From NCBI RefSeq assembly GCF_002286735.1, contig NZ_NRTA01000043.1, positions 1-32,899 on the forward strand: a stretch of 32,899 nt of DNA. Direction: 5' to 3'. Of the stretch, positions 8,201 through 17,621 are shown one piece after another. The notes below the pieces were generated by a model that searched no databases, was not told the origin of the DNA, and saw only the letters and a list, made by a program, of their open reading frames with translations. Source of the stretch: Leptolyngbya sp. BC1307 (GTDB lineage Bacteria; Cyanobacteriota; Cyanobacteriia; Phormidesmidales; Phormidesmidaceae). Made by a program: the position numbers and the translations under genes. Position 1 is the first letter of the stretch. Each line of letters opens with the position of its first letter.

Positions 8201-8235
8201 TGCAAAAAACGCATCGTAATAATGCAGCTAATGCC
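8201..8235 (+). promoter_or_regulatory. Tandem putative NtcB binding sites upstream of nirA
   Basis: Two one-mismatch copies of TGCA-N5-TGCA, the LysR-type motif reported for NtcB in the S. elongatus nirA region, occur at 8201-8213 (TGCA-N5-CGCA) and 8223-8235 (TGCA-N5-TGCC). They are 22 bp apart start to start, about two helical turns, and end 28 bp before the NtcA box at 8263. The spacing suits cooperative binding of a LysR tetramer. Confidence 0.5.
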
Positions 8236-8262
8236 ACAGATGAGCCTAATGAGGTTAGAAGC

Positions 8263-8304
8263 GTATCTGTTAATACAAAAGGCTCTGTAGATTTTTCATA
8301 TGTT
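8263..8304 (+). promoter_or_regulatory. NtcA-activated promoter of nirA (nirA-nrtP-narB)
   Basis: GTA-TCTGTTAA-TAC at 8263-8276 is a perfect NtcA box. It is followed after exactly 22 nt by TATGTT (8299-8304), a TAN3T -10 element. This predicts activation by NtcA and 2-oxoglutarate under ammonium shortage, with transcription starting near 8311. No -35 element is needed in this promoter class. Confidence 0.85.
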
Positions 8305-8614
8305 AGGAGCAACTCAACAGCAGATGAGTTAGACAAAACCCTAAAACGGTTCCTTATAAGCGTGGTGGGCAAGGGCACCCGTCAAATATTTAACAAGTCT
8401 TTGATAGCTGTACTTGCCACTTTTCTTCGCCGAGTCACTTCGGTTGTGGTTTCTATAAAACTGCACAGGCTTATCATTAGAACCCGTTAAAAAAAGGTTT
8501 GAAAGGCCGCTGCTGTGTTCTACACCTTGAATGAATTGACTTGCCACTTGGCGAAAAAACAGCGAAGGCAAATTGATGATTTCAAGGCGAAATTACTAAA
8601 CATTTGGGTATGGC

Positions 8615-10174
8615 ATGGTTACTTCACCAAGCGTCGCAGACAGGGTGGAAAAAAAGAATAAGTTTGAGAAATACAAAGCCGAAAAAGACGGTTTAGCGGT
8701 TAAGGACGAACTTGATAAGTTTGCCGAAATGGGCTGGGAAGCGCTCGATAAAACTGACCTGACTGGCCGACTGAAGTGGTTAGGTGTATTCCATCGGCCG
8801 GTCACCCCAGGCAAGTTCATGCTGCGCTTGCGGATGCCTAACGGCGCGCTCTCTAGTCATAAAATGCGCATTCTCGCTGAAATCGTCCAGTGCTACGGTG
8901 ACGACGGCTGCGCGGATGTAACCACCCGGCAAAATCTCCAGCTGCGCGGCGTCCGCCTGGAAGACATTCCCGATATCTTCGAGCGCTTTAAGCAGGCGGG
9001 CATTACCTCTATTCAGTCGGGCATGGATAACGTGCGCAACATTACCGGTTCGCCAGTAGCGGGCATCGCTGCCAATGAACTGATCGATACGCAGGGTCTG
9101 GTGCGTAAAGTGCAGGACATGATTACTAACAATGGTGAAGGCAATTACGACTTTACCAACCTGCCTCGTAAGTTCAACATTGCGCTTGAAGGCAGCCGGG
9201 AAGATTCCATTCATTCAGAAATTAACGACATCGCCTTTTTGCCAGCATTTAAAGACGGTGTAGAAGGCGGCGAACTCGGATTTAACGTCATTGTCGGCGG
9301 ATTTTTCTCGGCTAAACGCTGCGACTCGGCGATTCCCCTGAATGCCTGGGTGCCTGCTGATGACACGGTGGTGGAGATTTGCCGCGCCATTCTGACAGTA
9401 TTTCGCGATTTGGGATCGCGGGGTAACCGACAGCAGACGCGCCTGATGTGGCTGATTGAAGAAATGGGCCTGCAAGAGTTTCGCGCGGCGGTAGAAAAGC
9501 AAATGGGCCAGTCCTTAGCGTCTGCGGCCCCAGAGAACGCCATCACCGACGAAGGCAAGAGCGATCATCTCGGCGTTCACGCCCAAAAGCAGCCCGGATT
9601 GAACTACGTGGGTCTGCACATTCCGGTGGGCCACTTCTACGCCGATGACATGTTTGAAATTGCTCGCCTCGCGGAAGTGTACGGCAATGGCGAAATTCGC
9701 CTGACCGTCGAGCAAAATGTCATCATCCCCAACATTCCGGACTCTCGCCTGGAGGCGTTTTTGCAGGAAGCGCCCGTGCAGAAGTTCTCGATTGACCCGT
9801 CGCCGCTGGTGCGCAGAAGTGTTTCCTGCACCGGGTCGCGGTTTTGCAACTTTGCTCTGATCGAAACTAAGCAGCGCGCCCATGCCTTAGCCCAGGAGCT
9901 AGATGCGCTGTTTGAGATAGATGAGAAGGTGCGCCTGCACTGGACGGGTTGTCCTAACTCCTGCGGTCAGCCGCAGGTGGCTGACATCGGGTTCTTAGGA
10001 ACAAAAACTCGTAAGGATGGCAAGACCGTGGAGGCTGTCGATATTTACATGGGCGGTCAGGTAGGTAAACATGCTCAGCTTGGCGAGCGGGTGATGAAAG
10101 CCGTGCCCTGTGAAGATTTGAAGGAGGTCGTTGCTGACCTGCTGCAAGAAAAGTTTGGGGCAATTGCCAAATGA
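8615..10174 (+). CDS. nirA: Ferredoxin-dependent nitrite reductase
   Basis: NirA reduces nitrite to ammonium with six electrons from ferredoxin, using siroheme and a [4Fe-4S] cluster in the cytoplasm. The 519-aa protein has the tandem nitrite/sulfite reductase ferredoxin-like halves. The cluster/siroheme cysteines are visible as SCTGSRFC (C405, C411) and GCPNSC (C446, C450). The VTTRQNLQLRG segment (about 102-112) holds conserved siroheme-contacting arginines. Length is normal for cyanobacterial NirA and there is no C-terminal ferredoxin extension. The ATG at 8615 has no strong Shine-Dalgarno sequence. nrtP follows after 179 nt with a stem-loop in between, so the three genes may form one operon with internal processing. 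Confidence 0.97.
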   Translation: MVTSPSVADRVEKKNKFEKYKAEKDGLAVKDELDKFAEMGWEALDKTDLTGRLKWLGVFHRPVTPGKFMLRLRMPNGALSSHKMRILAEIVQCYGDDGCADVTTRQNLQLRGVRLEDIPDIFERFKQAGITSIQSGMDNVRNITGSPVAGIAANELIDTQGLVRKVQDMITNNGEGNYDFTNLPRKFNIALEGSREDSIHSEINDIAFLPAFKDGVEGGELGFNVIVGGFFSAKRCDSAIPLNAWVPADDTVVEICRAILTVFRDLGSRGNRQQTRLMWLIEEMGLQEFRAAVEKQMGQSLASAAPENAITDEGKSDHLGVHAQKQPGLNYVGLHIPVGHFYADDMFEIARLAEVYGNGEIRLTVEQNVIIPNIPDSRLEAFLQEAPVQKFSIDPSPLVRRSVSCTGSRFCNFALIETKQRAHALAQELDALFEIDEKVRLHWTGCPNSCGQPQVADIGFLGTKTRKDGKTVEAVDIYMGGQVGKHAQLGERVMKAVPCEDLKEVVADLLQEKFGAIAK

Positions 10175-10256
10175 GTCTCTGTTGACTCATGTTTTCCCGG
10201 CCTGACGGCTGCTGTCGATAGTCATTATTGGGGCAGCAGGTCGGGCCACCAAAAAA

Positions 10257-10286
10257 GAAGTCTTGAGGTTGCCGCCTCAAGACTTC
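10257..10286. terminator. Perfect 12-bp stem-loop between nirA and nrtP
   Basis: GAAGTCTTGAGG (10257-10268) is perfectly complementary to CCTCAAGACTTC (10275-10286), with a 6-nt loop. Six A precede the left arm and there is no T-run on the right. As an intrinsic terminator it would therefore work on the minus strand. On the nirA transcript it is more likely a processing or mRNA-stabilising hairpin, or a partial terminator that tunes nrtP relative to nirA. Confidence 0.55.
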
Positions 10287-10353
10287 AGTTAAGTAGCCTC
10301 GCTCCGGAACCATCCGGGGCAGGGCATATCCATACCTAGGAGCATAGCGCAAG

Positions 10354-11985
10354 ATGATTGGAGAGTTGTTTACGAAAGCAACTCAGGGCAGGTATAGAAT
10401 ATTACACCTGACCTGGTTTGCCTTCTTTTTATCATTTGTTGTTTGGTTTAATTTCCCACCGTTCGCGACGACTATTGTTCAAGAGTTTGGCCTGACTCCC
10501 CAGCAGGCGGGCACTATCGGCCTGTGTAACGTGGCTTTGACGGTACCGGCTCGGATCATTATCGGGATGCTGCTCGATAAGTACGGCCCTCGCGTTACGT
10601 ATACCTGTCTGCTAATTTATGCGGCAATTCCCTGTTTGATCTTTGCAACGGCGACGAGCTTCAACCAGCTGGTTGTTGGCCGCTTGCTGATGGGGATTGT
10701 CGGTGCGGGCTTTGTAATCGGCATTCGCATGACCGCAGAGTGGTTCCCCCCAAAAGAAGTGGGTACAGCTGAAGGTATTTACGGCGGCTGGGGCAACTTC
10801 GGATCTGCGTTTTCTGCCTTCACGATGGTGCTTTTTGCGATGGCGCTGAGCTTCTTGCCCGGTTCGTTTAACTTCGGTGAGCCTCAGCCCTTCGAAGTTT
10901 TGGGGATGTCCTTCAGTAGCGAAGTTTTGAATTGGAGAGCGGCGATCGCAGGCTCCGGTATTGTGACAGCGCTATACGGCGTGTTTTACTACTTCAATGT
11001 CACCGACACGCCTCCGGGTAAAGTCTACCGTCGTCCTGCAAGCGCTCGCGGCATCGAAGTGACTACCGTTCGCGACTTCTGGTTCTTGATGGCCATGAAC
11101 GTCCCTCTGACGGCCATCTTGATGGTGATTGCCTGGAGACTGCAACAAGTCGGCTTTCTTTCTGTTCCGGCAATGTTTATCACCATGCTCTTGCTACTGG
11201 GGCTGTATGCGTTTCAGGCGTACAACTGCTGGATGGTCAACAAAGATCTCCTGGCCGGACGCAAACGCTACCCCGCAGAAGATCGCTATCGGTTTAAGCA
11301 GGTTGCGATTCTAGAGCTGACTTATGTTGTGAACTTTGGCTCTGAGCTAGCGGTGGTTTCCGTGCTACCTGCCTTCTTTGAAGGCACCTTCAGCCTGGAT
11401 AAAGCAGCCGCTGGGATGATTGCCGCGAGCTATGCGTTTATGAATCTGGTCTCTCGTCCGGGCGGCGGCATCATCTCCGACTCGGTCGGTAGCCGCAAGT
11501 GGACGATGACGGTACTGCTAGGCGGCATGGGAATTGGCTATCTGCTCTTTAGCATGGTCGGCAGCAGTTGGTGGTTGCCGGGGGCAGTGCTGCTGGTGAT
11601 GGCTTGCTCCTTCTTTGTGCAGGCAGCAGAAGGCGCTACCTTTGCCCTCGTGCCGCTGGTGAAGTCTCGGATTACAGGACAGGTTGCCGGCAACGTCGGT
11701 GCTTACGGCAACGTCGGCGCAGTCGCTTACCTGACAATTTTGCTCCTACTTCAACAGGCGCTAGTTCCTGCCGGTGATGGAGTCGATCCAGCCGTTATCG
11801 CCGCTGGAACGGCTCGGGCGAATGCGCTCTTTTTCCAGGTGCTAGGGGTAGCCGGTTTAATCGTCGCCTTCCTCTGTGCGTTCTTTCTGGATGAACCCAA
11901 GAACTCCTTTGCCGATGCTCACGAGGGTGAAGAGGTGGCCATTCCGGTTGCGCCTGCTGCTGGTAATCCTTCTGTGATGAGTTAA
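10354..11985 (+). CDS. nrtP: NrtP nitrate/nitrite permease (MFS, NNP family)
   Basis: This 543-aa major facilitator of the nitrate/nitrite porter family is expected to import nitrate and nitrite across the plasma membrane, as NrtP of Synechococcus sp. PCC 7002 does. The MFS motif GMLLDKYGPR (about 72-81) follows the second helix. The NNP glycine signatures are present in both halves: GGWGNFGSAFS (about 145-155) and AGNVGAYGNVGAVAY (about 446-460). Conserved substrate arginines appear in RMTAEWF and SRPGGG. About twelve hydrophobic helices can be traced. TAGGAGC about 12 nt before the ATG is a reasonable ribosome binding site. Its place between nirA and narB stands in for the nrtABCD genes of many freshwater cyanobacteria. 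Confidence 0.95.
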   Translation: MIGELFTKATQGRYRILHLTWFAFFLSFVVWFNFPPFATTIVQEFGLTPQQAGTIGLCNVALTVPARIIIGMLLDKYGPRVTYTCLLIYAAIPCLIFATATSFNQLVVGRLLMGIVGAGFVIGIRMTAEWFPPKEVGTAEGIYGGWGNFGSAFSAFTMVLFAMALSFLPGSFNFGEPQPFEVLGMSFSSEVLNWRAAIAGSGIVTALYGVFYYFNVTDTPPGKVYRRPASARGIEVTTVRDFWFLMAMNVPLTAILMVIAWRLQQVGFLSVPAMFITMLLLLGLYAFQAYNCWMVNKDLLAGRKRYPAEDRYRFKQVAILELTYVVNFGSELAVVSVLPAFFEGTFSLDKAAAGMIAASYAFMNLVSRPGGGIISDSVGSRKWTMTVLLGGMGIGYLLFSMVGSSWWLPGAVLLVMACSFFVQAAEGATFALVPLVKSRITGQVAGNVGAYGNVGAVAYLTILLLLQQALVPAGDGVDPAVIAAGTARANALFFQVLGVAGLIVAFLCAFFLDEPKNSFADAHEGEEVAIPVAPAAGNPSVMS

Positions 11986-12006
11986 GAGTTGTTCAAGGGT
12001 AAAGAT

Positions 12007-12071
12007 TGACACAGGTTTTTGTGTCAGTTTCCACTAAACCGGTAGGGGGCGTTTGATCGTCTCCTACCGGT
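12007..12071 (+). other. Two consecutive stem-loops between nrtP and narB
   Basis: The first is TGACACA/TGTGTCA (12007-12013 with 12020-12026, 6-nt loop), followed by GTTT. The second is ACCGGTAGG/CCTACCGGT (12038-12046 with 12063-12071, 16-nt loop), followed by a T-rich stretch. Both are perfect. They may attenuate transcription into narB or protect the upstream mRNA end. Neither has a classical long U-tract. Confidence 0.5.
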
Positions 12072-12104
12072 CTGTTTATCAGCATTTATGGGGAAGGTTC
12101 AGCG

Positions 12105-14408
12105 GTGTCACATTCAGCCAAAACAGGTTCGACCAAAACACTCTCAACCAAAACACTCTGTCCCTACTGCGGCGTAGGCTGCGGCCTAGAAGTTTTTCCG
12201 CCCGCTCGCAAAGGCCGGGGAATCACTCGTGACAGCGAAGGTCGGCCAATTTGGCAGGCGGTAGGCGATAGAGAGCATCCTTCTAGCAAAGGGCAGGTGT
12301 GCATTAAAGGCGCTTCGGTCGGCGAATCACTGAATAAAGACCGGCTCAAGCACCCGATGATACGGGAGTCGCTAGAGGTTCCTTTTCAGCAAGTAAGTTG
12401 GGAAGCAGCGCTCGGTAAGATCACCTCAGAAATTCAAAAATCAATTGAGCTGCGTGGCCCAAACTCCATCTGTATGTACGGCTCGGGGCAGTTTCAAACC
12501 GAAGATTATTACGCGGCGCAAAAGCTCATCAAAGGCTGCATCGGCACGAACAACTTTGATGCCAATTCGCGTCTCTGTATGTCTTCAGCGGTGTCGGGCT
12601 ATATTCAGAGCTTTGGCTCCGATGGCCCGCCCTGCTGCTACGACGATCTAGAGGAAACGGACTGTGCCTTTTTGATCGGCACCAACACCGCAGAGTGTCA
12701 TCCGATCATCTTTAACCGCTTGCGCAAGCATCACAAAAAAAATAAAGGCGTCAAGCTGATTGTGGTCGATCCGCGTCGTACGGATACTGCTAAGAATGCT
12801 GACCTGCATTTGGCGATTAAGCCGGGTACTGACATTGCCCTGCTCAACGGCATTGCCTATCTGCTCATTCGCCAGGGCAAGCACGATCCTGTTTTTATTG
12901 ATTACTGCACAGACGGCTTTACCGAATATGCTCAAGTAGCCGCTCAGTACCCGCCTGATCGCGTGGCGGAAATTTGCGGTATTGCCAAAGCAGATGTGGA
13001 AAAGGCCGCTAAGCTGTGGGGCGAGTCTCAGCGGGTGCTTTCGCTGTGGTCAATGGGTGTTAACCAGTCGAGCGAAGGCACGGCCAAGGTGCAAACGATT
13101 ATTAATTTGCACCTGATGACCGGCAACATTGGCCGTCCGGGGGCGGGGCCGTTCTCCCTGACCGGTCAGCCCAATGCGATGGGAGGCCGGGAGGCGGGCG
13201 GGCTGGCGCATATATTACCGGGCTACCGGTTGGTGAAAAATCCGGTTCATCGGCGGGTGGTTGAGCGGGTTTGGCAGTTGCCCGAAGGCAGTATTTCGCC
13301 GGAGCCCGGTTTGGCCGCTTGGGATATGATGCTGGCGCTGGAGCGTGAAGCGGTAGGCGTGCTGTGGGTAGCCGCTACCAACCCAGCGGTGAGCATGCCC
13401 GATATTGAGCGGACGAAGGCAGCGCTGCTAAAGTCGCCGTTTACCATTTGCCAGGATGCTTACTACCCGACTGAGACGGCAGCTTACGCGCATGTGCTGC
13501 TACCTGCGGCCCAGTGGGGCGAGGCTTCGGGCGTGATGACCAATTCTGAGCGGGTAGTGACGTTTTGTGAGGCTTTTCGAGCGCCGGTGGGCAGTGCTAG
13601 AGCGGACTGGGCAATCTTTGCTGAGGTGGGTCGCCGCCTGGGCTTTGAGAAGCAGTTTGATTGGTCGGATGCAGCGGCGGTGTATGACGAATTTGTCAGC
13701 CTGACGGCAGACCGGCTGTGCGATATGAGCGGGCTCAGTCATGAGCGATTGGCTAAAACAGGGCCGATTCAGTGGCCCGCACCGGTGTGTGAAACAGCAC
13801 AGACGGCGGCGACTAAGTTTGACAAGCGGCTGTATACTGATTTCAATTTTTTGACGGAGAACGGTCGGGCGAAGTTTGCCGCGTTTCATATCAAAGGGCT
13901 GGCGGAGCCGCCCGATCCGGAGTTTCCGATGGTGCTGACGACCGGGCGACTGCTCGGGCACTGGCATACGCAGACGCGCACCGGGCGAATTGAGAAGATT
14001 GCGAAGAAGTACAGCCAGCCGACACTAGAGGTCAATCCTCGGGATGCGCAGCAGATGCAGTTGCAGTCGGGAGATTGGGTAGAGGTGCGATCGCGCCGAG
14101 GCTTTGCCCATCTCCCCATCCGGGTCACTCAAAATATCTGCCGGGGCACCGTCTTTATGCCGATGCACTGGGGATTTTTATGGGCTGACAATGCTGAAGT
14201 AAATGGGCTTACCCATCCTCAGTCATGTCCGATTTCTAAGCAGCCAGAGCTGAAAGCTTGCGCCGTACAGCTCACGCTGATTGCTTCCCAGCCGCCGACC
14301 GCTGCGCCCACGAGCGCTGAGCAAATTATGGCGATGGTGCAGTCGCCGCCGGCTGTGACTCAGCAAGCTGCGATCGCCTCTCAGCGAGATCAGGTGGTTG
14401 CTCGATGA
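12105..14408 (+). CDS. narB: Assimilatory ferredoxin-nitrate reductase, molybdenum cofactor type
   Basis: NarB reduces nitrate to nitrite using ferredoxin, with a [4Fe-4S] cluster and bis-molybdopterin guanine dinucleotide. The N-terminal cluster ligands are C19, C22, C26 (CPYCGVGC) and C66 (KGQVCIKG). The molybdopterin oxidoreductase body follows, and the C-terminal MGD-binding domain starts near residue 600 ([19 protein letters not shown], then [10 protein letters not shown]). At 767 aa it is slightly longer than usual because of a Thr/Ser/Lys-rich N-terminal extension and an Ala/Gln-rich C-terminal tail. Translation starts at a GTG at 12105 with GGGGAAGG 7 nt upstream; the nearby ATG at 12088 is out of frame. 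It completes the nitrate-to-ammonium pathway with nirA. Confidence 0.97.
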   Translation: MSHSAKTGSTKTLSTKTLCPYCGVGCGLEVFPPARKGRGITRDSEGRPIWQAVGDREHPSSKGQVCIKGASVGESLNKDRLKHPMIRESLEVPFQQVSWEAALGKITSEIQKSIELRGPNSICMYGSGQFQTEDYYAAQKLIKGCIGTNNFDANSRLCMSSAVSGYIQSFGSDGPPCCYDDLEETDCAFLIGTNTAECHPIIFNRLRKHHKKNKGVKLIVVDPRRTDTAKNADLHLAIKPGTDIALLNGIAYLLIRQGKHDPVFIDYCTDGFTEYAQVAAQYPPDRVAEICGIAKADVEKAAKLWGESQRVLSLWSMGVNQSSEGTAKVQTIINLHLMTGNIGRPGAGPFSLTGQPNAMGGREAGGLAHILPGYRLVKNPVHRRVVERVWQLPEGSISPEPGLAAWDMMLALEREAVGVLWVAATNPAVSMPDIERTKAALLKSPFTICQDAYYPTETAAYAHVLLPAAQWGEASGVMTNSERVVTFCEAFRAPVGSARADWAIFAEVGRRLGFEKQFDWSDAAAVYDEFVSLTADRLCDMSGLSHERLAKTGPIQWPAPVCETAQTAATKFDKRLYTDFNFLTENGRAKFAAFHIKGLAEPPDPEFPMVLTTGRLLGHWHTQTRTGRIEKIAKKYSQPTLEVNPRDAQQMQLQSGDWVEVRSRRGFAHLPIRVTQNICRGTVFMPMHWGFLWADNAEVNGLTHPQSCPISKQPELKACAVQLTLIASQPPTAAPTSAEQIMAMVQSPPAVTQQAAIASQRDQVVAR

Positions 14409-14468
14409 CTGCTCGCAAGGTTGACCCTACCTGTAGTATTAGATTGAATCTACACAGCAAGGGGCAGC

Positions 14469-14921
14469 GTGAGCAATCGATTTATCAGGTTTCTTCGCCG
14501 TCATTCGAGCGACCAGGGCTTTTTAAAGAACTTAGAGCTGTTTGAGAGCCTGGTTTCTAAGCTGCTCTCGATTGCGATGGTGATAGTAATTATCGTCGTT
14601 ATCGTAGATCTGGGACTGTATTTGGCCGATGTCCTGTTCAACCCTGATCCCAACACCTTTTTGGGGACGACGCTGCTGAATATTTTTGGGTTGTTTCTCA
14701 GTGTGCTGATTGCGCTAGAAATTTTAGAAAATATTACGGCCTACCTGAGAAAACATGTCGTGCAGGTAGAGCTGGTAATTGTCACTTCGCTGACGGCAGT
14801 GGCGAGAAAGATCATTATTCTAGATCTGGAAAAGGTGACGGGGGTGAGTTTGATTGGGCTGGCGATCGCCATTCTCTCGCTTTCCATCAGCTACTTTATT
14901 GTTAAAAACGTGCATTCGTAA
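14469..14921 (+). CDS. PsiE-like (phosphate-starvation-inducible) membrane protein
   Basis: This 150-aa membrane protein of the PsiE family has four hydrophobic segments at about residues 31-54, 67-88, 100-118 and 124-145. Family-typical elements include the first helix ending VDLGLYLADVL, the LALEILENITAYL-like stretch (here IALEILENITAYL), and ARKIIILDLE. In Escherichia coli PsiE is induced by phosphate starvation, but its molecular function is unknown. The GTG start at 14469 is preceded by AAGGGGC. It lies 60 nt after narB and 12 nt before the next gene, so it likely belongs to a transcript with the LpxB-related gene. No Pho box was searched for rigorously. Confidence 0.85.
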   Translation: MSNRFIRFLRRHSSDQGFLKNLELFESLVSKLLSIAMVIVIIVVIVDLGLYLADVLFNPDPNTFLGTTLLNIFGLFLSVLIALEILENITAYLRKHVVQVELVIVTSLTAVARKIIILDLEKVTGVSLIGLAIAILSLSISYFIVKNVHS

Positions 14922-14933
14922 CCCCGGCTGGCA

Positions 14934-16154
14934 ATGAAACTGCTGTGCATCAGTAACGGCCACGGTGAAGATGTAATCGCGCTGCGCATTCTCACGCCGC
15001 TGCGTCAGCTTTGCCCTGAAGTGAGTCTGTCGGTTTTGCCGATTGCCGGGGCAGGCAACAGCTATCGCTCAGCGAATCTGCCGGTAATTGGCCCGGCGCG
15101 ATCGCTTCCCTCTGGGGGCTTTCTCAACCGCGATCCGCAGCAGCTCGCCCGCGATTTGCAAGGGGGATTACTGGGTTTAACGCGATCGCAGCTCGCCGCT
15201 ATCAAAACTTGGGCCAAAACCGGTGACGCCATTCTCGCGGTTGGTGACGTTGTCCCGTTGCTATTTGCCTATCTCAGTGGCTTGCCCTATGCCTTTGTCG
15301 GCACGGCTAAGTCGGAGTACTGGCTGCGAGACGAACAGGGTAAATTGCCCGCGACGAATCTGTGGAACCCGCTAGAGGGCTGGTCAGGTTCTGTATATTT
15401 GCCCTGGGAGCGCTGGCTAATGTCGCGTGATCGCTGCCGCGCGGTCTTTGTGCGCGACGCTCTCACCGCAAAGCAGCTAGAGCATTTAGGGGTGAGGGCT
15501 AAATATGCGGGTAACCCAATGATGGATGGCCTCAGCCCGACCGGGACGCTATCTGCTCAGCCAATGCCCGCTGACGCCCTGACGATTGCGCTATTACCCG
15601 GCTCTAGGCCGCCCGAAGCTTACGACAACTTTGCCCGAATGCTGGCGACATTGCCGGGTCTCATAGCGGCGTTTGGCGATCGCCCGCTGACCTTACTGGC
15701 GGCGATCGCCCCTAGTCTCTCTCTCCACAAGCTGCAAGCTTACCTATCTGACTGGCAATTTATTCCCGGTGCCTATCCTGCTTACACCCGCCAGACGGCC
15801 ACGATTGTATTGATATCTGACGCTTATAACGACTGCCTCGATCAGGCCGAAATTGCGATCGCCACCGCTGGCACGGCTGCTGAGCAATTTGTCGGGCTGG
15901 GCAAACCCGTCATTACGCTCCCCGGCAAAGGCCCTCAATTTACCCCGGCGTTCGCGACTGTGCAGGCCAAAATGCTCGGCCCCTCGGTACAGATGATCGA
16001 CGATCTTGAGCAGGTGGGGATGGCGATCGCTCAAATCATGCGCGACCCCGACCGACTGCGAATGATTGATCAAAACGGCAAGCAGCGCATGGGAGAGAGT
16101 GGGGCGGGCGATCGCATTGCCCAGCAATTAACCCAGGCTTTATTGATAGACTAA
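14934..16154 (+). CDS. Lipid-A-disaccharide synthase-related glycosyltransferase
   Basis: This 406-aa protein has a GT-B glycosyltransferase layout and belongs to the cyanobacterial LpxB-related family. It begins with a nucleotide-fold strand and [14 protein letters not shown], then [17 protein letters not shown] (about 101-117). The donor-binding half holds [15 protein letters not shown] (about 219-233) and [25 protein letters not shown] (about 309-333), typical of the UDP-sugar site. True LpxB joins two acylated glucosamines in lipid A synthesis. Cyanobacteria generally lack classical lipid A, so the real acceptor is unknown. No lpx neighbours are present. Several HIP1 sites lie in the frame. 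The start 12 nt after psiE suggests co-transcription. Confidence 0.88.
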   Translation: MKLLCISNGHGEDVIALRILTPLRQLCPEVSLSVLPIAGAGNSYRSANLPVIGPARSLPSGGFLNRDPQQLARDLQGGLLGLTRSQLAAIKTWAKTGDAILAVGDVVPLLFAYLSGLPYAFVGTAKSEYWLRDEQGKLPATNLWNPLEGWSGSVYLPWERWLMSRDRCRAVFVRDALTAKQLEHLGVRAKYAGNPMMDGLSPTGTLSAQPMPADALTIALLPGSRPPEAYDNFARMLATLPGLIAAFGDRPLTLLAAIAPSLSLHKLQAYLSDWQFIPGAYPAYTRQTATIVLISDAYNDCLDQAEIAIATAGTAAEQFVGLGKPVITLPGKGPQFTPAFATVQAKMLGPSVQMIDDLEQVGMAIAQIMRDPDRLRMIDQNGKQRMGESGAGDRIAQQLTQALLID

Positions 16155-16179
16155 AAGCCTACTCTTTTGCGCTATCGCC

Positions 16180-17538
16180 ATGAACGCTCAAACCAGCTCG
16201 CCGTTTACCAATAGCCCCACGTCTACGGCATTGCCGCTGGTGGCCATTGCTCAGCAAACGCAGCAGGCCGCTCGCGAACTGGCTCAGCTTTCGGCTGCGG
16301 CTAAAAATGAGATAATCGAGGCGATCGCTCAGGCTTTAGAGGCGGCGGCTGGTACCATCACTGCGGCCAATCAGGCAGACCTGCAAGCTGCCCTCACAGA
16401 AAACCTGGCCAAGCCACTCTACAGCAGATTAAAGCTCGATGACATCAAACTCAAAGGCGCTATTCAGGGCGTCCGCAGCGTAGCGGCGCTGCCCGACCCA
16501 ACCGGCCACATCACCATTCACCGCGAACTCGACGACGGCCTGACACTCAAGCGCATCGCCTGCCCGCTCGGCGTTTTAGGTATCATCTTTGAATCGCGCC
16601 CGGATGCGGTCATGCAAATTTCTGCCCTGGCCATTAAGTCTGGCAACGGCGTGATTCTGAAAGGGGGCCGCGAAGCGATTCGCTCTTGTACTGCGCTGGT
16701 CACTGCTATTCGCCAAGGTACTGCCAATGCCGGGGCAAATCCTAACGCCGTTCAGCTTTTGACGACCCGCGAAGAAACCAACGCCCTGCTGGCGCTCGAT
16801 CAGTACGTCGATTTGATCATTCCTCGCGGCTCTAACTCGTTTGTGCAATACGTGCAGGCCAATACTCGCATTCCGGTACTGGGTCATGCTGACGGCATCT
16901 GTCACCTCTATATAGACAAAGCCGCTGATATTGAACAGAGCAAGTCAATTGTGGTTGATTCTAAAGTGGGCTATCCTTCGGCCTGCAATGCCGTCGAAAC
17001 GCTTTTAGTTCATCAAGAGATTGCCGCTAAAGTGCTGCCAGTTATTGCTGAAGCTTTGCAAGCCGAGGGCGTTGAGCTACGGGGCGATCAGGAGAGCCAG
17101 CAGATTTTGAGCAATATCAAACCGGCAACAGAAGATGACTGGTCAACTGAATATAGCGACCTGATTTTAGCGATTCGCGTGGTCGATTCGCTAGAGGCGG
17201 CGATAGACCATATCAACACTTATGGATCGCGGCATACGGAGGCGATCGCCACCACCGACCAATCTGCCGCCGACATCTTCATGGCTCAGGTTGACGCTGC
17301 GGGTGTGTACCACAACTGCTCCACTCGCTTTGCTGATGGCTTCCGCTACGGCTTCGGCGCAGAAGTCGGCATCAGCACTCAAAAAATGCCCCCTCGTGGC
17401 CCGGTAGGGTTAGAAGGGCTGGTCACTTACAAGTATCAGCTTGTAGGAGACGGTCACATTGTTGCGACCTACTCCGGTGCAGATGCAAAACCTTTCACTC
17501 ACAAAGATTTTTTATCAACGATGAAGTCAGAAGGATGA
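16180..17538 (+). CDS. proA: Glutamate-5-semialdehyde dehydrogenase (gamma-glutamyl phosphate reductase)
   Basis: ProA reduces gamma-glutamyl phosphate to glutamate semialdehyde with NADPH, the second step of proline synthesis. The 452-aa protein has the aldehyde dehydrogenase fold. The nucleotide-binding [18 protein letters not shown] segment is at about residues 128-145, LKGGREA at 160-166, and the catalytic cysteine C269 lies in [14 protein letters not shown]. The C-terminal [24 protein letters not shown] is diagnostic. It starts 25 nt after the LpxB-related gene. No proB is adjacent. The gene after it, folB, is metabolically unrelated. Confidence 0.96.
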   Translation: MNAQTSSPFTNSPTSTALPLVAIAQQTQQAARELAQLSAAAKNEIIEAIAQALEAAAGTITAANQADLQAALTENLAKPLYSRLKLDDIKLKGAIQGVRSVAALPDPTGHITIHRELDDGLTLKRIACPLGVLGIIFESRPDAVMQISALAIKSGNGVILKGGREAIRSCTALVTAIRQGTANAGANPNAVQLLTTREETNALLALDQYVDLIIPRGSNSFVQYVQANTRIPVLGHADGICHLYIDKAADIEQSKSIVVDSKVGYPSACNAVETLLVHQEIAAKVLPVIAEALQAEGVELRGDQESQQILSNIKPATEDDWSTEYSDLILAIRVVDSLEAAIDHINTYGSRHTEAIATTDQSAADIFMAQVDAAGVYHNCSTRFADGFRYGFGAEVGISTQKMPPRGPVGLEGLVTYKYQLVGDGHIVATYSGADAKPFTHKDFLSTMKSEG

Positions 17539-17598
17539 ACGATGAGTTTAGATCTGTTTAGCTCGCTTCTCACTTCGCGAATCACTTCATCGTTCATC
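17534..17598 (+). repeat. Long-loop inverted repeat at the end of proA
   Basis: GATGAACGATGA (17534-17545, overlapping the proA stop codon) is perfectly complementary to TCATCGTTCATC (17587-17598), with a loop of about 41 nt. The loop itself contains the near-repeated units CTTCTCACTTCGCGA and ATCACTTCATCG. It fills most of the 83 nt before folB and may be a transcript-stabilising hairpin or a small dispersed repeat. Confidence 0.5.
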
Positions 17599-17621
17599 AC
17601 TCATCCTTCACACTTTCCCCT

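Larger units (their letters stand above)
7697..8614. promoter_or_regulatory. Divergent 918-nt control region between nirB and nirA
   Basis: No convincing gene lies here. A rightward 107-codon frame at 8167-8490 is crossed by the NtcA promoter and has no recognisable protein character. For nirB on the minus strand, TATATT (7723-7718) could be a -10 element, and a one-mismatch NtcA-like box (CTA-N8-TAC, 7751-7738) precedes it, but the gap is 15 nt, not 22. For nirA the NtcB-like sites and NtcA promoter are listed separately. The nirA leader from about 8311 to 8614 is unusually long, roughly 300 nt. Confidence 0.7.

Noticed and set aside
8167-8490. 107-codon rightward frame in the nirB-nirA control region
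   Set aside because: The perfect NtcA box and -10 element of nirA lie inside it, it has no ribosome binding site, and the peptide has no domain-like pattern.
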